From assembly GCF_000769405.2 (NCBI RefSeq), contig NZ_CP053445.1, positions 62,001-126,000 of the forward strand: a DNA stretch of 64,000 nt, read 5' to 3'. The notes below the pieces were generated by a model. It had not been told where the DNA came from and did not search any database. It saw only the letters and a list, made by a program, of their open reading frames with translations. Each line of letters starts with the position of its first letter. The first letter of the stretch is position 1. This DNA is from Rhizobium brockwellii (GTDB lineage: Bacteria; Pseudomonadota; Alphaproteobacteria; Rhizobiales; Rhizobiaceae). Of this stretch, positions 1-9,600 are shown piece after piece. A program made the position numbers and the translations under genes.

Positions 1-3000
1 CCAGCAGATCGCGACCCATATGGATGGGCACTGCTGAGAACCCTTGGCCTTGCAACCGGGATCAAGCTGTTCGACCTCGAGCGAACTGACTACGTCGCGG
101 CAAAGGACGCATTGCTACTGATCAATTCGGCGCTTGAGGCCGTTGCCGCCGTATATTTGCCGAAGGACACGATTGGACGACTCGGCCAGCCCTTCGTCGA
201 GGTCATGGCAAGCGCCGACGGGCTGCACGCGATGTCATCGTTTGATTCCGGCGTACCGGTAGCGACTGCGCAGGACGCAACAAAACTGATCGCCGAAAAA
301 GGACTTTCATTGGTTCAAATCGCGCTGAGGCCGCGCACGGAGGGTCTCGTGTCGGCACTCTTCGTAGGATATGTCCTCGTCGAATGCACCGGCGGGGACA
401 GCACGGTCAAGACCATACCTTTGCCGGAGGTTGGCGCCCCATTTGCCGCCGCCTTGCTGGAATGTATCGACATCTCTGGCGGGCTCTCGGGAGGACAGCC
501 GATGCTCGTCGGCGTCGGCGACCCAGTGGTCTTAGCGGCCATGTCACCGGGAGCACCCTTGCCGCAGACGTTTGAGGTGACCCATGCGGTCCGAGGGCCG
601 GCGGCCCTCATCCGTGTTACCGTGGTTGGCACTGGGGATGCCGCTTCGCTCATCAACGATTGGCAGGCTGCAACGAAGGACGATCCGCATTTCAATGTGA
701 AGGCTGTGCTGAAGCCGTCAGCAGTTGACTTGCTTGATGCTCCCGCAAACCCGATCCCCGACAGTGCACCTGAGCCCTTTGAGCGCTTCGCTCCACTGAG
801 CGGGGCGGTCCTCAACGTCCTGCTCTATGGGGCTGACCACGTGCCAACGCGCCCTCAGTCGCGTGATTCCATACCTAGTTTCCTGAAACTTGCCAAAAGG
901 AAGGGCCTTGTCGAACCCGAGACCGACACCTCAGACCAGGCGGGACGAGACCGCCGCGGCGCGCGGCTTGCCGACCTTCACGCTTACACCGCCCGCTTCA
1001 TCGCCCATGGCTCGGCAACACCTATCAAGAAGGATGGGGTCCCATTCGCCGTGCCGTTTGCGCTCGCGATGGTCACACGCCACAATCCATGGCGCATTGC
1101 TCCGACCAGCGATGGGGTCGTGGATATGCTTCTCGTTCATGACGACAACTGGGCAAGACGCCGCCGGTACGTCGTGCGGCCTTTCGGCCGATACGAGAAC
1201 CTGGCGAATGCCGTGGCCGCGGGTGCAATTGTCCCGGGCGACGAAACCGCGAAGGTCGTCAGCAGCGTGATTAGCCCGAACCTGAGAGACATAGCCGCCG
1301 GGGCCGAAACTTTTGCAGATCGCAGCATCGATATCACCCTGCCGCGTACCCATCTGGTGCTTGCTCCGACATTTCTCTCCGCACAGCGCCTCGATGTCGT
1401 CGACATATCCGATGTGGAATATATCGAACTCAAACGCAACGGCGCGACGACGGTTGACGCTGCAATGGAGGCTCGGCGACAAGCGGGACGCAAGATGGAG
1501 TTCGTCCTTGCCCGCCATCCCGAAGAAATTTTGTCGGAAGGAAACCGCCAGGTCGCGGATGGTTATCAATTCGATGGTCTGGGGCTGCAGTTCTTCCGGG
1601 AATATGCGTCTCCAAGCTGGGCCCGAGGTCTGAAAGATAAGGGAGCGATTTGGATCGGCGACGATGCCGCACTCGTGCCGATGCTCGGTCGCCCGGCCAG
1701 ACCTGCGCCCTTGCCAATTTCGTTTGATGGCAGCTCTTTCACAGAATTGAGGCAATCCGAAGCCATGGGCAAGATGCGCGCCTATCATGGCACACTCCCA
1801 GACCGGATCGTGGATGGTTGGCGGGGAATCGTTTCGGTCCGAACGGCAGACATTCCCTACTTCTACCGCACACACGCGGTTGCCCACGTGGGTGCCGGCG
1901 TGGTTGTTTCTGATGCCGCAGCCGCCACTGTTCCAGAAGGTCGCGCTGTCCCCCGCCTGCCTTGGGCTCCTGCTCCTTGGGAAGCGGTCGGAGCCCCGCA
2001 CTCTGTCGCTACCCGCAAACCCTACTGGTCGGTCGAACTTGATGACACAGGAACGATCATCACCGTCGTTGTTAGCCTGCCCCTGCTGCGCCATATTGAT
2101 GCGTTGTCGCAGGAGGAGCACGCACAATGGCTGGTCGATACCGATCTGCCGAAGGTCTTCCGCCTGCCTGACGCAAATGCGCTCTATTCGATTGCCCTTG
2201 AGGCAGGAAGCGCGATCAGCGGTTCGCGGGCCGTAGAGGCGGAATTGATGCCTCTGCCGCCCGACACGTCGATCAAGCCGCCACGCGACTTGTCAAGCTA
2301 CATCGTCTCGGCGGCCGGAAGCCGGTTTAAGGCGCCTGAATCGTTGTTTGTCGACGCGCTCGACAAACCTGCACGCGTGCTCCCCGTTTGGGAGGCGCCT
2401 CCAGGGCTTATTCCGGCAGGCTCGGATGGTGGTGGTGCGTGGAAAGCTGACCTGCCGCTGCATCGACAATACGACGCGCCGGACGAAAAACCAGCCGAAC
2501 CAGTCGACCAGGCCTTCTCGGCCTTGGCGATATCGGCGTTGGCAACATTTGAGGTGCAGGCAGCACCGCATCCTCCAGCAGGGTGGCAACTCTGGACGGG
2601 CATTGCAAAGCCGGTGACGACGACGTTCGTGGCGACACGGCCGGCAGGGACTAAACCCGCCGACTGGGTGGCATTCCGTGACGGCGTGACGGCCCTGCGT
2701 GACCAGTACCTGCAACTCGTTCCAGGTTCTTCCTCACTATCCTTCCTCCAGCGTATGCTTGCATGCGCCAATGCTCCGAACCCGGATGCTGCATGGAAGA
2801 TATTTGCCGGAGCAAGCGATAGCTATAGCGAGGTCCTTGCTAACTGGGTTCCCGGCCTGCCGCGCCAAGCCGGCACAAGCGGCGCCTTCATTGTCGTCAT
2901 GCCGCCCCCGCCCGATGCGAGCGTGTGGGGTGCGACTATCGATGAAAGCCAAACGGGCATACACAAAAGGGTCGATACCGCCGATTTGGTCCTCTTCTCG

Positions 3001-3696
3001 AGCGGTCCCAGCATGGACGCCAAGCAAGCGCTTGTCGGATCGCTCTGGCGTACGATGAGCGGCCTCGTCGTCGCCCGGCTCAAGCGACAATCCCTACCTA
3101 CGCACGGTTACGGCTCATTGAGCCGGCCGCTCGACGGAAGTGAATTCGAGAAGATTGCAGGCGTCGTCGATCATGCCGATCTCCCCCGAGTCTTCGAGAT
3201 GACCAGAGAATATGACCTTGGCGCATTCCAAAGCTCGGCAGCGGCATTCGACAAGCTTTGCACGCTAATCGAAGCGGTAGAGAGCATGCCGACACTCAAG
3301 GACGATGGTCTGGACCCACGAGAGGGTTTCGAGCGTGCTTTCCTGGCCCTCGACAGGTTAGCGATAAGGCGAGGCAACAGCGACGGTACAATACTCATGA
3401 TGGGGCGAAATGCGCTCGATCACTATGAGGCGCTTCTGAAGGACTATCTGGCAGCGGTCACGCAGCCAGTCGACCTAATAGCCGGAAAGCCCAAAACGCT
3501 GACGCTTCGCCGTCCCCCTGCCGACACGGAGTTGAGCAGTCTTACGGCGTTGCCCGGCATCGATCGCAATACCGTTGAGGCGCTGCGAAGCCTGTCTCAG
3601 GACCTCATTCTCGGCGTCGGCCGGCACATGACTGTGCGCATCAGCCGTGGATTTGCCATTCCTGTCTCCGACGCGATCGAGAGGTTACCGTCATGA
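1..3696 (+). CDS. Giant protein of unknown function, N-terminus outside window
   Basis: The reading frame is open from base 1 to the TGA at 3694-3696, so at least 1,231 residues are present and the start lies upstream of the window. A TTG at 112 could start translation, but the open frame before it reads as normal protein, so I treat the gene as 5' partial. I recognise no family. The protein is rich in Ala, Pro, Leu and Asp, has few cysteines, no membrane segment and no evident catalytic motif. The last 300 residues look more helical than the rest. The stop overlaps the ATG of the next gene (ATGA, 3693-3696), so the two are translationally coupled and probably work together. A structural or scaffold role is possible but unproven. 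Confidence 0.8.
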   Translation, partial: PADRDPYGWALLRTLGLATGIKLFDLERTDYVAAKDALLLINSALEAVAAVYLPKDTIGRLGQPFVEVMASADGLHAMSSFDSGVPVATAQDATKLIAEKGLSLVQIALRPRTEGLVSALFVGYVLVECTGGDSTVKTIPLPEVGAPFAAALLECIDISGGLSGGQPMLVGVGDPVVLAAMSPGAPLPQTFEVTHAVRGPAALIRVTVVGTGDAASLINDWQAATKDDPHFNVKAVLKPSAVDLLDAPANPIPDSAPEPFERFAPLSGAVLNVLLYGADHVPTRPQSRDSIPSFLKLAKRKGLVEPETDTSDQAGRDRRGARLADLHAYTARFIAHGSATPIKKDGVPFAVPFALAMVTRHNPWRIAPTSDGVVDMLLVHDDNWARRRRYVVRPFGRYENLANAVAAGAIVPGDETAKVVSSVISPNLRDIAAGAETFADRSIDITLPRTHLVLAPTFLSAQRLDVVDISDVEYIELKRNGATTVDAAMEARRQAGRKMEFVLARHPEEILSEGNRQVADGYQFDGLGLQFFREYASPSWARGLKDKGAIWIGDDAALVPMLGRPARPAPLPISFDGSSFTELRQSEAMGKMRAYHGTLPDRIVDGWRGIVSVRTADIPYFYRTHAVAHVGAGVVVSDAAAATVPEGRAVPRLPWAPAPWEAVGAPHSVATRKPYWSVELDDTGTIITVVVSLPLLRHIDALSQEEHAQWLVDTDLPKVFRLPDANALYSIALEAGSAISGSRAVEAELMPLPPDTSIKPPRDLSSYIVSAAGSRFKAPESLFVDALDKPARVLPVWEAPPGLIPAGSDGGGAWKADLPLHRQYDAPDEKPAEPVDQAFSALAISALATFEVQAAPHPPAGWQLWTGIAKPVTTTFVATRPAGTKPADWVAFRDGVTALRDQYLQLVPGSSSLSFLQRMLACANAPNPDAAWKIFAGASDSYSEVLANWVPGLPRQAGTSGAFIVVMPPPPDASVWGATIDESQTGIHKRVDTADLVLFSSGPSMDAKQALVGSLWRTMSGLVVARLKRQSLPTHGYGSLSRPLDGSEFEKIAGVVDHADLPRVFEMTREYDLGAFQSSAAAFDKLCTLIEAVESMPTLKDDGLDPREGFERAFLALDRLAIRRGNSDGTILMMGRNALDHYEALLKDYLAAVTQPVDLIAGKPKTLTLRRPPADTELSSLTALPGIDRNTVEALRSLSQDLILGVGRHMTVRISRGFAIPVSDAIERLPS

Positions 3697-6600
3697 CCGT
3701 ACCTTCTAACGAGTTTCGCGACATCACCGTCCAAGCGCGTACGGCGATCGGTGCGGGCGGACCGCCGCTCTGGAAAGCGGATGTCGTCGTCGCGATGCTG
3801 AACCGGCCCAGTGAGCAGGATGCTCCCAAAGGGCCCGACCGAGACGCTTTCCGCGCCGCCAGCGTTCGGGTTGTGACACAAGATACCAACCCAGCCGACA
3901 TCGATGTGAATGGCGTTGAAGTTGCTGGATATCACGCGCCACGGCTGCTGCAAGCCGCGGTGCGGGCGCGCGATGTAAAGACAGATTCTGGGAACACGCC
4001 CAGTTCGCTGACGGCTTGCGGCGGGGGAACGACGCCGAGACCGGCCGGCAAGGCCGAGCTTGATCCTCGCCTTGAAGCACCTGAGACATATCGCTATTCC
4101 GATGTCTTGATCGGCCTCAACGACACGATTAGAGGCAAGCAGGGTGTGCAGATCGAGTTGCCAGAGGCGACGCTCGAAGGCGGGGCGATTACTACTCTGC
4201 TTCGGCTCGATTCAGGGGGACTCGCCAAATGGCTCGGCATAACGGCGAAGTTTGACAAGATTTTCGGCGCGCAGTCGATCTTCAGCATCGTGACCATGAA
4301 AATTGGCTCGGCCCGGTATCTGCCAGTTTCGCTGACGCCCGAGGGCATGGAATTCGAAGCCAAATTTCTTGACCCTTTCGCCGACCCTGGCGAAACGGCC
4401 AATCCCCTTACTTTGCGGTTGTTGTTGACATACGATGCCGTCCTCGCCCAATTCACGCTGCGGCCTTGCATACAAAGCCCAAATCACGGCGACAGCAACA
4501 AACTTCGGGCGAGCTTCGACAGGCTTTTGACGAAGTTCGGCGGCGACGGAACACCACTGTTTGCCGAAGTGGATCCGCGTGGTCTACCCTTCGCATGGGC
4601 GCTTGGGCAGGGGGTGTCCGGGCAATCGCTCGCGACGACAGGCTCGCAGATCTTTGTCGACCACGCCTCGATCCGCGCCCGTCTGAACAGCGGCAGTCTA
4701 GGTGATGGATCCGTCCCGATAGTCTGCCAGTTGAATGTCCGAACCGCACTCATCGACACCGCAAATCGAAAGCTTTCGCTGTCCTGCGTCTCGACTGCGG
4801 CGGGGATATTGCCGCCTGCGGTTTCGATGGACGACCTTATGAAGGCAACATTCGTGTGGGAAGGGCTGGCCCCGCCGCGTGCGACGCTTGAGCCGGGTAA
4901 GACGGCGCCGCAGTTCATCGAGACTACGGAGTTCGAGGCAGGTCTGCGGGCGCGGTACGTGGCGGCCGGCTTACAGGTGGCACCGGAAGCGTCCCTCTAC
5001 GCCTTCCTTCCATTGGAGCGTGGTATGCTTCAATTGCCGTTGCCCCATCCCGTGGTCAACAAGGAAACTCCTCCAGCCACAAGTGTCGATCGCAGTGCCT
5101 TCAGCGGATTGGTGCGAAGTGCACTTCCGGTCTCGGACAATCGGGATGACGCGCTTCTCGAAGTCACGGCGGCAATCAGTGCGGAAATCACCGTCGAGCT
5201 CACAAACATAACGAAGACGACTGCGATTTTCTCCGGTTCCCGCGGAACGGTTCGAGGCCTCGTCTTCGCTGCCGCCGCCAGCCCAAGCCCGACTTCCATC
5301 CTTCCGCCGTTGGACGCCGGTCCGATCGCTTGCCAGCCGCTCGACATCGTCTTTGGGAATCCGCAGACAACCAGGGGACTGCACGTCAAGAGCTGGGGGT
5401 TCGTCATCGAGCGTGGAAAGCGCAGGCGCTTGAACGTCAGGATCGCGCTCCCTGCAACTGCGGACGATGCGATCGTATGGCAGGCGCATCCCCGCATGGC
5501 GCTCGTCTCGACAATGCCTATGACGAGAACAAGGTTTGACGCAAGCCGACCATCCACAACACGCGATCTGGTGCCGTTCATCCTGGCTGCTGGCAAGGCG
5601 CGCGACTTTTCATTGAACACAAACCTTGAGATCGCGGGCCGCTCGCCATTCCCTGACTTAGAGCCGATTGCCAATCTGACTACCAGTTTAGATCCACACT
5701 GGCCCTGGCCGGATGTCGTCACGGATAATTCAAGTACAGGAGAGGGAAACGACGCGATTTCGAACGTGTCGGCTTCCGTCCTCACGCTTCCGGGCCTCGA
5801 AGCCACACTCTCTGCCAATGACTGGAGTGGGCTCAGGGCCTCGCTTCGCTATGACCTTCCGATTCTCGGTGAATTGTTCGCGTCGAGCACATTGCCCAAA
5901 ACCTCATCCGCGGCAAAACCCGCGGCCGCTTCTGAACATGCCCCAACGGCACTGGAACCGAAGGCATTGTCGAACTACTGGGCTTTGACCGCCAACCGAC
6001 ACGCTCTGTCGCGCACCATGAACGATCGCGCAACAGAATGGCTCGTCCCAGGCGGGGCCCCTCAGGCGAAGGTGATGACGACTTTCGTCGAGCCGTATTC
6101 GTTCGTTTCGAGTTTCTCTGTCGCAGTTGAAACAGGCGGCCTTCCGTTGGGCAGTTATAGCTTATTCGGGACATCGGTTACAGGAAGCACAGCCCTGGCA
6201 GGATGGTCAGGCAAGCTCGCTAGCCAGCAAGGTGCGACCTTCGAGATCGTTGGCTTCAGCACGCGGCTTTCTGACGGGCTGGCAGACACCGATAAAGCGC
6301 AATTCGACACGCGCGGGATGGGCCTGGCTCTAACACCAGCAGCGCGCAAGCTCCTGCCAAAGGGCCTGATCGAACAGCGTTCAATCGCGCGCCTGGATTC
6401 CGATCCAAAATCAGGTGAGATCACGCAAGCTGACAGGGTGTCGGTGAGTGCGTCGCACATCGGCTTTCAATTTGCTGGTCAAGCCTGCGGGTTGCGCTTG
6501 CGAGACCTTCCGATGGTGAAATCCGGCAATGGCGACCTTCTCTTCGCCCCGACTGTTGAACAAAGGGACCATGCGCGCCACCTGAACGGACCCGAGGGCG

Positions 6601-9600
6601 AGGTTGGCCCAGACGGATCCATATTCGAGCGACGACATCTGCAGGATGCCGTGTTTGAATGGAGTTTTTATACGACCGCGGCTGGTGAAAACCCTTCATT
6701 CGTGCTGCGGTTTGGTGCGCTTGACGTTCGGCCCCTCCGGCTCACGCGCGTCGGTTTCAAGAGCGAAAGCAACGGGATAAAGCTTTCGACATTCGAGGTC
6801 ATTGCCAATATCGAGCCTTCGACACGGAAGACAGCCGAAGGCCCCATCGACGACGACGCCCCATACCGAACGGGGAACGCGGTTGCCATGAGCTTTGCGA
6901 TCGATCCAAACGGGGATGTTGCCACCTTGGTTGCTCTCCACCCCGTCACCGTTGAGGGCAGGACAATCGCGATCGGCGCCACGACCAACGCGACGGTGAG
7001 CTTCGCAGCAACAACTGATCTGCTCTACAGCGCGGCCGACGCTCTTCCGGCAATAGGGATCCAGGACCGAACGAATGCCGGACTTCCGATTGTTCTGGAT
7101 ATGACCCTTGCTGCAAGCGGCGATCCAACAGCGCCGGTGACCATTGTATCTTCAGCCCTGAATGCCGTGCTCTTCGGCAGCGCGACGCGGCTTTCCTTCA
7201 CCCACGCTTCGACCACAGAGGTTCCCCAAGCTCTATTCTTTCAATATGACGCCGCGGCCACCGTTTCGTTGTTAGAGGTGAGAAGGGTTTCCTTGATCTG
7301 GCAGCAGGGCGTACGACCGCTCGTGATGCTATCGGCACGCCTTCGAATGCCGGGCACCGGCGCTGCGCCGCCAACCGGGACACGCAACCTGGTCGAATGG
7401 CAACTCGGTGCGACAATGCGCTGGTTTGGAGCGGAGCTTTCCCGCGAAGCCTTAGCGTCCGGCGATCACCTGACATTCGATGTCGATCACGCCAAGGGAA
7501 CGCTCAGCCTCGATGTGTCGATAGAGACACTGCCTGCCGATGCGGAGTTTATAACAGGGTGGCCTGTCGCCGGAAAACCCTTCACGCTCGCGCTGGCGGT
7601 GGCATTTCCCGCTCCTTTAACGCCCGCAAAATTCGCCACTGCACCCAGCGCTGGCTTTGTCGAAGCAACCTGCGGAACGCCCGACGCTCTATTCATTCGC
7701 CACAGATCGACGTTGTCGAGTTCTTCAGACAAGACATTTTCGGACGAGGTCGGGAGCCGCATTCTTGTCACTCTGCCCGATAGCAGGCGCACAAGCGCAA
7801 TCGCCTGGCCAATTGACGGGTTGCCAAATCCATTGTTTCCAACTCCCTTTGCGCCCAATCCACGCAAAGCTGCAGAGTGGCGGCGGGATCTCGCCGTCGC
7901 AGACGGAAAATCCCATGCACACGAGGTAACGGCGGCCGTCCGCGACGCCGAATTGCCGGCGGGCAATCTCGTGGAGGTAGGCGGCAGCATCGTCCTCGGT
8001 GCGCCTTGGACATTCCCGGCCATTGCAACGCACCGCCTTACCGGAGCCAGTGGATCCGCTACGTGGACATCGATCGATGAAGTTGTCGTCGGTCATCGAT
8101 CCGCATTGGAGCGCGAGGCGCTCGCGACAATCGCACACCCGCCCGGCGAACTCGCTTTCGCCGCCCGCTATCGCGGCTCGATGGCGACCACGTTGCAAGG
8201 TTATTCGATATCGGCCGGTGTGTTTTCAAAAGCCATGGCACGGGCAGGAATTCCAACAATTGAACTGCTCCTCGCAATGCAGCCAGCTATCGCGCAGAAT
8301 CCGCAGGCACCTGGGGCTGGCAACGTCGCCATGCCAAGTGATCTATTCATTTCAGGTGCGGCAGTGATTGAGGCTGCTGCGGGCGAAGACGACACGTTCG
8401 GCCATCGCGTAGTGACGCCATGGATTGCTCCCCTGTTTGAGGCCGGCGCGCTTGGCGTGCTTAGCAACATACCGCAAGCGCCCTGGGCCGGCCAAGTATC
8501 GAGCTATGATTTGGCAGCATGCAACGGAAGCCCACTCGACGGAGGAGCAGCAGTTCCGTTTTCGACCAGCAACACTTCCATCGCCTGGATCACCGACCAT
8601 CGTGAGCGCATCGCCGGCGCGTTGCCCCATCAGAGGGTGCCGGATTTCGAGCCGACCTCCCAGGCGGTCATCGAGGATGTCGCATTGCCCGCTGACGGTG
8701 TGGATCCGACCACATGGCTGCAGCGACCGATCTGGCTGCGAACCCTTTCAGCCTGGAAGGGCATTCTCTCGATCACGTCAGAACGAACGTTGGCGGATCG
8801 CACCATCACGGTCCTGCCGGTGCTCGTCAGCGAAAGAGGGGCGAGTCGATCGACGGCCTTGCGCCTCAAGCTCCAAAGATCACTCGACGCCGAACCGGTC
8901 GGGAATGACAGCGCGCTTGCACCAGATTTCACGTCGCAATCTAATGCGTCCTTCGATGTCCTGGTGTTGACGAGACGCTCAGTTTTAATCGCTGCTGTAG
9001 CAAACGATGAAGCGAGGACACTCAGCCAAAGCCGTCAGACCGTAAATGGCGAGACTCGCAATCGCCTGGCGCATCTGGCGCTGTCGCTGCCCGATGAGCC
9101 CCTTCTAGCCGCACTTGGTGCGTTGACAGACGTTCCGATCGATCTCTTGGATGAACATCAAAAACAGGCTCGTACGCATCGGATCATCGCTTTCCTCGCG
9201 CTGCCAGAGACCCTCGACACTGCGGACCAGCCACATCCTTTGCGCCAGCGGGCGCGGACAATTTTTCCGTCGCCAGCCCTGGCCTGGCCACGGCCCGCGG
9301 TTCGGGCCCGTTGGGAAGACGAAGAACAGCTGGCCGCACTGATGCTCGGTGACCAACGACCTCTCCAGGATGCGGAAGTGTCATGGGCGGGAGACGTTCG
9401 CAGCCTTTCCGTGACGGGCACAGCCCTGGCGCCAGACGACCTATTTCTCCGAGCAAGTGTGCTGATGATCGGACAAAGGGCGTTGTTCCGGCGTCCGACC
9501 GATGAAGATCTCACAGCGCCGCCTGACCGAGCCCTCATTCCAGTGCCGCCACGCCTGCGCGTTCCTGGCGCCCGTAGCGTGGACGAGAGCCTTGCCTCGC

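Noticed and set aside
931..2127. 398-codon leftward frame
   Set aside because: It lies antisense to the first giant gene and has a Cys/His/Arg-rich composition typical of shadow frames.
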